Part shown: piece by piece, positions 6,746-14,380 of the stretch
Numbering within the stretch: the first letter of the stretch is position 1
Layout of the letters: every line of letters begins with the position of its first letter
Assembly: GCF_900217815.1 (NCBI RefSeq)
Contig: NZ_OBMT01000004.1
Location: 1-64,000, forward strand
Source: Rhodobacter maris
GTDB lineage: Bacteria; Pseudomonadota; Alphaproteobacteria; Rhodobacterales; Rhodobacteraceae
Length of the DNA: 64,000 nucleotides
Reading direction: 5' to 3'
The notes under the pieces: model-generated
Told to the model about the DNA's origin: nothing
Databases searched by the model: none
Seen by the model: only the letters and a program-made list of their open reading frames with translations
Position numbers and translations under genes: made by a program

Positions 6746-8241
6746 ACGCGCGACCGCAAGAAATCCCGTTCAACCCGAGCTGGCCAGCACCCGACTTGCG
6801 TTTGCTTCGGTCCGATCTGCCGCCCGCCCCCGAATTGCCTGTTGCCGAAGTGCTCAAACCGCGCTTGGCCAGATGGGTGGCCAATGCCGCCCAGGCGAAA
6901 GGGGCGCCTGCCGATTATGTTTTCGCAGCGCTTCTGACCGTTGCCGCTTCGGTCATCGGCAATTCCCGATGGGTGACGATCTGGGAAGATTGGAGCGAAC
7001 CGCCGATGATCTGGGCAATGTGCATTGGTTTGCCCAGCGCGGGCAAAAGCCCTGCGATTGACGCCCTTTTGCAACCGCTTCGCAAAGTCGAACGCCCGAT
7101 GCGCGAAGCGGCAAAAGCCGAACGCAAGGCTTGGGAAGAACGGGCGGAAATCGCCAAACTTGCCGAACAGACATGGAAGGAAGCGGCAAAGTTGGCGATC
7201 AAAGCGGGCGAAACGCCCCCGGATCGACCGAAAAGCTGCGATGCGGGGCCGCCCCCGCATGTTCCCCGGCTGGTGGTCAATGATGGCACGATTGAAAAGC
7301 TGGGCGCGATCTTGGCGCAGCAACCGCGCGGCACTCTGCAAATGCGCGACGAACTGGCCGGATGGCTCGAAGGGATGCAACGCTATGCAGCCGGGGGCAC
7401 CGACCGCCCGTTTTGGCTCGAAGCCTTCGGGGGCCGCGACTTCACGGTGGAACGGATGGGGCGGGAACCGCTGACCATTTCCCGGCTTTCCATTTGTGTG
7501 CTGGGCGGAATTCAGCCTGACCGCCTGAAAAGCCTGCTTTTCAAAGCCGACGATGACGGGCTTTTGGCCCGCTTTCTGCCGATCTGGCCCGATCCCGCCC
7601 CCTTGTGCCGCCCATTGAACGGGGCGGGGGCGGCGGAAATGGAAGCGATATTGGCGCGGCTCTTGTCGCTTGAAATGGTGACCGACGAAACCGGCGAAAA
7701 GCGCCCGTGGTTTGTGCACTTTTCCGAATCCGCCCGTGACCTGATGCAGGAATTCCGAAAAACCGAACGCGTCTGGGAAGCTGATGTCGAGGGGCTTTTG
7801 CTGTCCTTCATCGGCAAGTTGCCGGGGCTTGCTGCGCGTTTGGCGCTGGTGCTGGCCTATCTCGACTGGGCGGCGGATGATTCCGGGGAACCGCGCGAAA
7901 TCACGGTAGAGCACTTTGGCCGGGCCGCGCATCTGGTGGAAGCCTATCTGTTGCCGATGGCACGGCGGGCCTATGCCGATGCCGCTACGCCGAAACCGCT
8001 TCGGGCTGCGCGACGGCTCTTGGCGATCTTGCGCAAAGAGAACTGGAATCGCTTCACGTCGCGCGATGTGCTGCGGCTTGACCGCGCGGGGCTTGCCACG
8101 GCGGCGGAACTCGACCCCGCATTGGTGATATTGACCGAGGGCGATTGCATCCGCGCCATCGAACAGCCCGCCAATCCGAAAGGTGGAAGGCCCCCCCGGC
8201 AATTCGCGGTGAACCCGGCTGTTTTCGGGGGGCCTCAATGA
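6742..8241 (+). CDS. DUF3987-domain ATPase (island replication protein)
   Basis: This 499-residue protein has DUF3987 features. There is a P-loop-like motif GLPSAGKSP at residues 96-104 and a conserved MRDELAGWLEGMQRY stretch at about 200. A TerL/RepA-like ATPase core and a helical C-terminus with a possible winged helix (LLAILRKENWNRFTSRDVLR) follow. DUF3987 proteins commonly lie next to Toprim proteins in satellites and integrative elements and are thought to act in replication. It overlaps the genes on both sides by four bases, so it is translated with them. Confidence 0.85.
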   Translation: MNARPQEIPFNPSWPAPDLRLLRSDLPPAPELPVAEVLKPRLARWVANAAQAKGAPADYVFAALLTVAASVIGNSRWVTIWEDWSEPPMIWAMCIGLPSAGKSPAIDALLQPLRKVERPMREAAKAERKAWEERAEIAKLAEQTWKEAAKLAIKAGETPPDRPKSCDAGPPPHVPRLVVNDGTIEKLGAILAQQPRGTLQMRDELAGWLEGMQRYAAGGTDRPFWLEAFGGRDFTVERMGREPLTISRLSICVLGGIQPDRLKSLLFKADDDGLLARFLPIWPDPAPLCRPLNGAGAAEMEAILARLLSLEMVTDETGEKRPWFVHFSESARDLMQEFRKTERVWEADVEGLLLSFIGKLPGLAARLALVLAYLDWAADDSGEPREITVEHFGRAAHLVEAYLLPMARRAYADAATPKPLRAARRLLAILRKENWNRFTSRDVLRLDRAGLATAAELDPALVILTEGDCIRAIEQPANPKGGRPPRQFAVNPAVFGGPQ

Positions 8242-8549
8242 CGCGATGGTTGCAAGCCGCAAAGCAAGCCGCACCTTCAAATTCCGAAGGCATCAATCCC
8301 GACCTGAAGCCGGTTTCGTCGGTTGTGTCGGTTTTGTCCGAAGGGCAGCCCCCTGTCGGACCGCCCCCCGAGACCTTCCCCTATGGCTCCGCCTGCGACC
8401 TTGGGCTTTCGCCGCGCACCTGGGCGGGCCGTGTCGTTTCCTTGGCCGATTGGCGCGGGCTGACAGATTGGGAGCGGCACGGGCCTCATGGGAAGCACTG
8501 GAACGGCAACACCCGCCAATGGGAACCGAGCGAAGGCGGCGCGGCGTGA
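8238..8549 (+). CDS. Hypothetical island protein containing the inverted 30-bp repeat
   Basis: This 103-residue protein overlaps the DUF3987 stop and the next start by four bases each, so it is almost certainly translated. The N-terminal third is low complexity (PVSSVVSVLSEGQPPVGPPP) and is encoded by the 30-bp repeat at 8312-8341. The C-terminal part (LSPRTWAGRVVSLADWRGLT then DWERHGPHGKHWNGNTRQW) is Trp/His-rich and looks folded. Similar small proteins with such a WERHGP...W ending occur after DUF3987 genes in Rhodobacterales islands (recollection). No function is known. Confidence 0.65.
   Translation: MTRWLQAAKQAAPSNSEGINPDLKPVSSVVSVLSEGQPPVGPPPETFPYGSACDLGLSPRTWAGRVVSLADWRGLTDWERHGPHGKHWNGNTRQWEPSEGGAA
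8312..8341. repeat. 30-bp iteron-like repeat, copy B (inverted copy of 4582-4611)
   Basis: It reads as 9-mers GTTTCGTCG, GTTGTGTCG, GTTTTGTCC on the plus strand. It matches the reverse complement of 4582-4611 at 29 of 30 positions. It encodes VSSVVSVLS here. Confidence 0.8.
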
Positions 8550-9064
8550 CCGGGGCAGAACTCGCGGCGATCCGAAAGGCGGCGGGGTTGTCTCAAACCG
8601 TGCTCGCCCGACGCGCGGGCATTGGGCGCCATGCGGTTTCATATTGGGAGAACAGGCCGCAGGTTGACCTTCGCGCGTGGGCAGTTGAGCGCATGGCCGA
8701 GGTGATCGACTTGCCGAAGAAACCCGCTCTGGGCTGGCGTTTGCGCGCGCCTTGGGAACGGGCTTTGGAAGCGCAAGCCGAGGCGGCTTTCATCGCATAC
8801 GCTTTGCGGCTCAAGGCCCGCTGCGATGCCGCCGCCGCAAGGCGCCGCGTGATCTGCGGCGCCATGACGCGCAAGGGAACAGCTTGCCGGTGCCTGAGCG
8901 AACCGGGAAAGCGGCGGTGCAAGTTTCACGGCGGCAAAAGCACTGGCGCACGAACCCCCGAGGGGCTGGACCGCATCCGCGAAGCGCAACGGCGGCGCTG
9001 GGCGAAGTGGCGGGCCGAGCAATTGAAAAACAATCAAGCCAAGCCTCGCGACATGGGCTGTTAG
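8546..9064 (+). CDS. XRE-type HTH protein with C-terminal Cys/His (HGGxSTG) module
   Basis: This is 172 residues from a GTG start that overlaps the previous stop (GTGA). Residues 1-55 form an XRE-like helix-turn-helix (AELAAIRKAAGLSQTVLARR then AGIGRHAVSYWEN). After a helical linker, residues 103-145 carry the C-x9-C-x-C..C-x2-HGGKSTGARTPEG motif, a small metal-finger module seen alone in many phage and island proteins. Fusion to an HTH suggests DNA binding by both ends. It directly precedes the restriction-modification gene, whose start is preceded by a palindrome, so it is a candidate regulator of that gene (inference). Confidence 0.7.
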   Translation: MTGAELAAIRKAAGLSQTVLARRAGIGRHAVSYWENRPQVDLRAWAVERMAEVIDLPKKPALGWRLRAPWERALEAQAEAAFIAYALRLKARCDAAAARRRVICGAMTRKGTACRCLSEPGKRRCKFHGGKSTGARTPEGLDRIREAQRRRWAKWRAEQLKNNQAKPRDMGC

Positions 9065-9219
9065 ACGGGAAATCAACCGGCTTGGCCTCGGGCGCTGTCG
9101 GGTTTCTGGGCCAATACGCGCGCGCGTGGGGGTGGGGTTTTACGTCTTGCCGGATTATCTCCGGTCTCTACGCGAGGCGCCCCTTGCACGAATCCCTTTC
9201 GCTTTTCGCCCTCACATTG

Positions 9220-9233
9220 CAAGAATGTTCTTG
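9220..9233. promoter_or_regulatory. Perfect 14-bp palindrome before the restriction enzyme gene
   Basis: CAAGAA-TG-TTCTTG lies 20 bases upstream of the TTG start. Its place in the 189-bp gap after the HTH gene suits an operator that holds restriction enzyme expression in check. Binding is inferred. Confidence 0.45.
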
Positions 9234-9253
9234 GGCAGGATGGGAACAGCACC

Positions 9254-12200
9254 TTGCAGATCGAAGATTTTATTGAGCGTTGGAAACATTCGGGCGGCAG
9301 CGAACGCGCCAATTTCCAGACCTTCGCGAATGAATTGTGCGAGGTGCTGGGCCTGCCCCGGCCCGCCCCGGCAACCGAGGCCACGCAGGCCAATTCCTAT
9401 TGCTTCGAACATCCCGTGACCTTCATTCACACGGGCGCCCAATCGCGCGGCTTCATCGACCTTTACCGCGCGGGCCATTTCGTCATGGAAGCCAAACAGG
9501 GCACCGATGCCGCGCGCGAGGATGACGCCCAACCCGCCCTGATCCCCGATCTGCCCGGCCCGACCCGCAAGGGCCACGGCACCCGAGGCAGCAAACGCTG
9601 GGATGACACCATGTTGCGCGCCCGCGCCCAGGCCGATGGCTACGCCCGCGCGGTCTCGCGCAAGGATGGCTGGCCGCCGTTCTTGCTGGTGGTGGACGTG
9701 GGCCACGTCATCGAAGTCTATGCCGATTTCTCGGGGCAGGGGCAGGGCTACACCCAATTCCCCGATGGCAACCGCTATCGCATCCGCCTAGACGATCTGC
9801 GCGACGAAAAGACCCGCGAGAGACTGCGCGCGATCTGGACCGATCCCCACGCGCTCGACCCCGCCAAGATCGCCGCCAAGGTCACCCGCGAAGTGGCTGA
9901 TCGGCTGGCCGCGCTGGGCCGATCCTTCGACGGGCAGGGCCATGAACCCGATACCGTGGCCCGCTTCCTGATGCGCTGCCTGTTCACCATGTTTGCCGAA
10001 GATGTGGAATTGATCCCGCTGGGCAGCTTTTCCGAGCTTCTGCACCGCCTGCGCGGCCACCCCGAACATGCAGCCCCCACGCTCAAAGCCCTTTGGGCGA
10101 CGATGAACACGGGCGGCTTTTCCCCGGTCCTGACCGCCGATCTCAAACGCTTCAACGGTGGGCTTTTCAAGGATGCCGAGGCGCTGCCTCTGACCGAGGT
10201 GCAACTGTCGCTGTTGATCGACGCCGCAGGCCGCGATTGGCGCGAGGTTGAACCCGCGATCTTCGGCACCCTTCTTGAACGCGCCCTCGATAAGCGCCAG
10301 CGTCACAAGCTGGGCGCCCATTACACGCCGCGCGCCTATGTCGAACGGCTGGTGGTGCCCACGATCATCGACCCCCTGCGCGCCGATTGGCGCGATGTGC
10401 AGGCCGCCGCCATCACCCTTGCCGCCCAGGGCAAACAGGATGAAGCCCGCGAAGCCGTGCGCGCCTTCCACACCCGGCTTTGCGAAATCAAGGTGCTCGA
10501 TCCCGCCTGCGGCTCGGGCAACTTCCTTTACGTCGCCCTTGAGCTAATGAAGCGGCTTGAAGGCGAGGTGACCGACCTCTTGCACGATCTGGGCGAGGAA
10601 CAAACCGCCCTCGCGCTGGCCGGTCATACCGTGGACCCGCACCAATTCCTTGGCCTCGAAGTCAACCCCTGGGCGGCAGCGGTGGCCGAGCTGGTGCTGT
10701 GGATCGGCTATCTGCAATGGCACTTCCGCACCCACGGCAAGGCCAGCCCCGCCGAACCCGTGCTGCGCGATTTCCACAATATCGAGAACCGCGACGCGGT
10801 GCTGACATGGGACGGCACTCGCCCCCGGTGTGACACCTCGGGCGCCCCCGTCACCCGCTGGGATGGCACCACCACTACCCGCCACCCGGTGACCGGCGAC
10901 GAAGTGCCCGACCCGCAGGCCCGCATTGCCGTGCTCGACTATCTCAAACCCGCCCCCGCGAAATGGCCCGAGGCCGATTTCATCGTCGGCAACCCGCCCT
11001 TCATCGGCGACAAGCGGATGCGCGAGGCTTTGGGAGAAGGGTATTCCGAGGCTTTGCGAGAGGCTTACCCGACCATTCCGCAAAGCGCGGATTTCGTCAT
11101 GTTCTGGTGGCACAAGGCGGCGCTGGCCGCGCGCGCCTTCAAACCCGCGACCGAGAAAGCCCGCGCCAAGGGCACCCGCCGTTTTGGCTTCATCACCACC
11201 AATTCGCTGCGCCAGACCTTCAATCGTCGGGTGTTGGAACCGCATCTGAACGACCCGAAAACGCCGCTGTCCCTTGCCTTCGCGATCCCCGACCACCCCT
11301 GGGTGGATGCTGGCGACGGGGCGGCGGTGCGCATTGCCATGACGGTGGCCGAGGCGGGCAAGGCACCGGGGCGGTTGGGCACGGTGACCGAGGAAGCGAA
11401 AGGGCGATACGAGGCCGAAGGCCGCCCGGTGCGCTTCGAGGTGGAAAAGGGCAAGGTCTTTGCCGATCTGCGTATCGGCGCGGATGTGGCGGGCGCAGTG
11501 CCGCTTAAGGCGAATGATGCAATTTCCTCAAATGGCGTGATGTTGGCCGGGGAGGGATTTATTGTTTCGCCATCGGAGGCCCAATCGCTTGGGCTAGGTT
11601 CTGTCAAAGGGCTTGAGCAGCACATCAGACCATACAGAAATGGGCGAGACCTGACCGCAAGCCCCCGAGGTGTGATGGTTATCGACTTGCTGGGATTGGA
11701 ACAAACTGAGGTGAAAGACCGTTTCCCCCTCGTTTTTCAACACCTCTTGGATAAGGTGAAGCCCATTCGGGACGAGAACAAGCGGCCTTCATTCGTGAAA
11801 AGGTGGTGGATCTTCGGGGAACCCCGTAAAGGCATACGTCCTGCGCTGAACAGTCTCACGCGATACATCGCAACTGTTGAAACGACCAAGCACAGGCTGT
11901 TTCAGTTTTTGCCGGTAGCCACGCTGCCAGATCACATGCTGATTGCCATTGCCCTTGATGACGCCGCCGCGCTGGCCGTTCTGTCGTCGCGCTTTCACGT
12001 CATCTGGGCGTTGACCGCTGGCGGGCGTCTCGGGTTTGGCAACGATCCGCGTTACAACAAATCCAAATGCTTCAACCCCTTTCCTTTCCCCGATCCGACC
12101 GAGGCGCAGAATACCCGCCTGCGCGCTCTGGGCGAGCAACTGGACGCGCATAGGAAGGCGCAGCAAAAAGCCCACCCCAAGCTGACCCTGACCGGCATGT

Positions 12201-12721
12201 ATAACGTGCTCGAAAAGCTGCGCGCGGGCGAACGCATCGAAGGCAAGGACCGCGAAATTTACGACCAGGGCCTTGTGGGCATTTTGAAAGACCTGCACGA
12301 CCAGATCGACGCCGCCGTTGCCGAGGCTTACGGCTGGCCGCTGGACCTGTCCGAGGATGACATTCTGCACCGGCTGGTTGCGCTCAACCGCGAACGGGTG
12401 GCCGAGGAAGCGCGCGGGCATATCCGCTGGCTGCGCCCCGAGTATCAAAACCCCGCTGGCCGGGTAGCCGTGGCCAAGGGCGAACAAACCGCGCTCGACA
12501 TTGGCCCCGCCGACACCGCCGCCAAGGACGCATGGCCGAAAAACCTGCCCGAGCAGATTGCCGCCGTGCGCGCCGCGCTGACCGATCTGGGCACCGCGAC
12601 CCCCGAGCAAGTGGCCCGCCACTTCCACCGGGGCCGCGCCGCTTCGGTGCAACCGCTTCTCGAAAGCCTGACCGCGCTTGGCCAGGCCCGACTCGTGGAA
12701 GGCGGCCAATTCGCTGCCTGA
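9254..12721 (+). CDS. Single-chain type IIL/IIG restriction-modification enzyme (MmeI-like)
   Basis: This 1155-residue protein combines nuclease and adenine methyltransferase. The N-terminal PD-(D/E)xK site is Asp69 (GFIDLY) and Glu79-x-Lys81 (EAKQG); the D-x9-ExK spacing is the same as in MmeI. A helical linker follows (about 200-380). Methyltransferase motif I is DPACGSGNF (416-424) and motif IV is NPPF (580-583), which points to N6-adenine methylation. Residues about 760-1010 should be the target-recognition domain, with a helical C-terminus. It starts with TTG, preceded by a CAGGATGGG region. No separate methylase or specificity subunit is nearby, so it acts alone. It is the only cargo gene of the island and probably blocks incoming phage. 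Confidence 0.9.
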   Translation: MQIEDFIERWKHSGGSERANFQTFANELCEVLGLPRPAPATEATQANSYCFEHPVTFIHTGAQSRGFIDLYRAGHFVMEAKQGTDAAREDDAQPALIPDLPGPTRKGHGTRGSKRWDDTMLRARAQADGYARAVSRKDGWPPFLLVVDVGHVIEVYADFSGQGQGYTQFPDGNRYRIRLDDLRDEKTRERLRAIWTDPHALDPAKIAAKVTREVADRLAALGRSFDGQGHEPDTVARFLMRCLFTMFAEDVELIPLGSFSELLHRLRGHPEHAAPTLKALWATMNTGGFSPVLTADLKRFNGGLFKDAEALPLTEVQLSLLIDAAGRDWREVEPAIFGTLLERALDKRQRHKLGAHYTPRAYVERLVVPTIIDPLRADWRDVQAAAITLAAQGKQDEAREAVRAFHTRLCEIKVLDPACGSGNFLYVALELMKRLEGEVTDLLHDLGEEQTALALAGHTVDPHQFLGLEVNPWAAAVAELVLWIGYLQWHFRTHGKASPAEPVLRDFHNIENRDAVLTWDGTRPRCDTSGAPVTRWDGTTTTRHPVTGDEVPDPQARIAVLDYLKPAPAKWPEADFIVGNPPFIGDKRMREALGEGYSEALREAYPTIPQSADFVMFWWHKAALAARAFKPATEKARAKGTRRFGFITTNSLRQTFNRRVLEPHLNDPKTPLSLAFAIPDHPWVDAGDGAAVRIAMTVAEAGKAPGRLGTVTEEAKGRYEAEGRPVRFEVEKGKVFADLRIGADVAGAVPLKANDAISSNGVMLAGEGFIVSPSEAQSLGLGSVKGLEQHIRPYRNGRDLTASPRGVMVIDLLGLEQTEVKDRFPLVFQHLLDKVKPIRDENKRPSFVKRWWIFGEPRKGIRPALNSLTRYIATVETTKHRLFQFLPVATLPDHMLIAIALDDAAALAVLSSRFHVIWALTAGGRLGFGNDPRYNKSKCFNPFPFPDPTEAQNTRLRALGEQLDAHRKAQQKAHPKLTLTGMYNVLEKLRAGERIEGKDREIYDQGLVGILKDLHDQIDAAVAEAYGWPLDLSEDDILHRLVALNRERVAEEARGHIRWLRPEYQNPAGRVAVAKGEQTALDIGPADTAAKDAWPKNLPEQIAAVRAALTDLGTATPEQVARHFHRGRAASVQPLLESLTALGQARLVEGGQFAA

Positions 12722-13102
12722 CCGGGGGCGCCGAATCTTTGAGGCGTCAACCTGCCCAGACCGGCACCACGACGCACGCAGGGAAAAAATCGGCCCGTTT
12801 GAATAACGCGGGGGGGCTTCAATCTTGGAGCAGTCAGACAGAGAACCGGCGCGCTCCGTAAAATTCTCGCGCGGAAGAAACTGAGGCAGTTTTCCGGGTG
12901 GGGGGCATATGATCTCTGGGGCTACGCACGGAGGACCGGCTGCCTTCCCGCCGCTCGAACGCTAACGCAGTTTTTCGCCCTCACGCGCGCGCAGGGGGGG
13001 GCGGTTGCGCCGATCGGGGCCGCTTGGCCTCGATCCCCGCTCAAAGTCCCCGCCCGTCACAAGACAGAATTCGGTCGGACTTTTCCGGCACGATCCGGGG
13101 CA
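12722..13102. other. Right end of the island, no gene recognised
   Basis: This is about 380 bp after the restriction enzyme stop with only short, low-quality frames. No terminator hairpin with a U-tract was found. Confidence 0.5.
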
Positions 13103-13138
13103 GTCCACGTTTAGGTGGGGGATAACGTGGGGGATAAG
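13103..13138 (+). promoter_or_regulatory. Right-end integrase arm-type repeat
   Basis: GTCCACGTTTAGGTGGGGGA followed by TAACGTGGGGGATAA closely copies 3752-3785 in the same orientation. It lies 44 bp inside the right attachment repeat. It pairs with the left arm site and supports the predicted island ends. Confidence 0.6.
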
Positions 13139-13181
13139 ATTTCGCCTTATTCAACCATTTCAAGTACTTAATGTGCATAAT

Positions 13182-13195
13182 TGGCGGAAGCGGTG
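13182..13195. repeat. Right attachment-site repeat within tRNA-Ser 3' end
   Basis: TGGCGGAAGCGGTG is identical to 3630-3643. It covers CCA, the discriminator base and the 3' acceptor strand of the tRNA. Confidence 0.75.
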
Positions 13196-13271
13196 GGATT
13201 CGAACCCACGGAGGGGTCTCCCCCTCGCTGGTTTTCAAGACCAGAGCCTTAAACCACTCGGCCACGCTTCC
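13182..13271 (-). tRNA. tRNA-Ser (anticodon UGA), reads UCA
   Basis: The 90-nt cloverleaf includes an encoded CCA. The acceptor stem is GGAAGCG/CGCTTCC with discriminator G. The D-arm is GCCGAGTGGTTTAAGGC and the anticodon stem-loop is CTGGT-CTTGAAA-ACCAG. A long class II variable arm (CGAGGGGGAGACCCCTC) is typical of serine tRNAs, and the T-arm is GTGGG-TTCGAAT-CCCAC. The gene remains complete after island insertion because the element supplies the same 14 bases at its 3' end. Confidence 0.96.
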
Positions 13272-13473
13272 AATCCGCTCGCCCTAGCCGCTCTCACGCG
13301 ATTCTGAAAGCCTCGGCGTGGCGAAAACGCGCCCCGCGTCCCCGGGCGGCTTTTCTTGCCGGATTTGAACCTGTAAGCTTGCGCCGAACGCCCGCAGCCT
13401 GCCGCCGCGGTCAAATAATGCGAGCCGGGCGCTGGTCAGGGGGCGCACCGGCGCCAAAAAGGGGCACTGGAGC

Positions 13474-14367
13474 ATGTCGTATTCGATCCGCTGGATCTGG
13501 GCTGTCGCAGCCGTGGCGGCGCTCGCCGGCTGTCAGGAGGGCACGCAGCCCTTCGGCTTTCTCAAGGGCGCGCCGAAAGAGGAAAGTGGTGCCGTGCCGG
13601 AAGCCACCTCGGCGCGGATCGTCGAACGCGATGTCGAGGCGCCCGAGGTGTTCTCGGCCGAGGAAGCCGCGCTCTGGGACGGACGCCCCTCTCTCGGCGG
13701 TGTCTGGGTCGCCCATCCGGGCGTGAAGGACCCCGAGCGGGTGATCATCCGCAACCCGGCGAACGGCAAGTTCGTGATCGGCGCATTGTTCCGGCGCGAG
13801 CGCGACAATCCGGGGCCGAAACTGCAGGTCTCTTCCGATGCGGCGGCCGCGCTTGATGTGCTCGCGGGCGCGCCGACCAAGCTCTCCGTCGTCGCGCTGC
13901 GCCGCGAAGAAACGCCCGAAGACCCGGCCGCGACGGAACCGGCGGCTCCCGAGGGCCGCCTGCCCGCCGCAGAGACGATTGCCGCCGCGCCGCTCGCGGC
14001 GCCTTCCGAACCCGGCACGCCACCGAAACCGGCGCACGATATTGCCGCAAGCGCCGGGGCGGCGATTGCCGCAGCCGAAGCAAGCCCGCCTGCGCAACCC
14101 GCCCCCAAACCTGCGCCCGCCAAACCGGCTGCGGGCAGCAAGATGTTTGTGCAGATCGGCATTTTCTCCACCGAGGCGAATGCCCAGCGCGCCTCCGAGC
14201 AACTCTCGAAAGCGGGCGTGATTGCCACGATCCGCACCGAGAAGAGCCAGGGCAAGACTTTCTGGAGCGTCGTGGCCGGGCCTGCGGCCTCGCGCGGAGA
14301 CCGTGACGCGCTGATCCGCAAGATCAAATCCGTCGGTTATGCCGACGCCTATCCCGTTTCGAAATGA
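13474..14367 (+). CDS. SPOR-domain lipoprotein
   Basis: This 297-residue protein has a signal sequence and lipobox (VAALAGC, Cys at about 20). A conserved domain (about 60-150, LWDGRPSLGGVWVAHPGVKD) follows and resembles the first part of RlpA-like SPOR proteins. A long Ala/Pro-rich linker (about 150-225) leads to a C-terminal SPOR domain (about 226-297, FVQIGIFSTEANAQRASEQL ending VGYADAYPV). SPOR domains bind septal peptidoglycan lacking stem peptides, so it probably acts at division sites. It lies 13 bp before the DD-carboxypeptidase gene, a likely partner in wall remodelling. Confidence 0.85.
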   Translation: MSYSIRWIWAVAAVAALAGCQEGTQPFGFLKGAPKEESGAVPEATSARIVERDVEAPEVFSAEEAALWDGRPSLGGVWVAHPGVKDPERVIIRNPANGKFVIGALFRRERDNPGPKLQVSSDAAAALDVLAGAPTKLSVVALRREETPEDPAATEPAAPEGRLPAAETIAAAPLAAPSEPGTPPKPAHDIAASAGAAIAAAEASPPAQPAPKPAPAKPAAGSKMFVQIGIFSTEANAQRASEQLSKAGVIATIRTEKSQGKTFWSVVAGPAASRGDRDALIRKIKSVGYADAYPVSK

Positions 14368-14380
14368 GGTTTTCGGCCCG

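Larger units (their letters stand above)
3630..13195. mobile_element. Integrated genomic island at tRNA-Ser(UGA) carrying a restriction-modification gene
   Basis: The unit is bounded by a 14-bp direct repeat, TGGCGGAAGCGGTG. The right copy is the 3' end of an intact tRNA-Ser gene and the left copy is a free duplicate. Inside, the order is integrase, AlpA-like regulator, small protein, Toprim primase-like protein, DUF3987 ATPase, small protein, HTH protein and MmeI-like restriction-modification enzyme. All are on the plus strand and many overlap by four bases. Paired GTGGGGGAT-type repeats lie just inside each end, as integrase arm sites would. No structural phage genes were seen, so it resembles a P4-like satellite or integrative defence island of about 9.6 kb. 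Mobility is inferred. Confidence 0.85.

Noticed and set aside
6352-8280. A 642-residue minus-strand open frame opposite the Toprim/DUF3987 genes
   Set aside because: It has Arg/Pro/Gly-rich composition with no domains and is antisense to clearly conserved plus-strand genes. It is a GC-bias shadow.
9254-12721. Interpretation as a BREX PglX methyltransferase or a type I HsdM
   Set aside because: The N-terminal nuclease motif D-x9-ExK in the same chain and the absence of brx or hsdS/hsdR genes fit an MmeI-like enzyme better.
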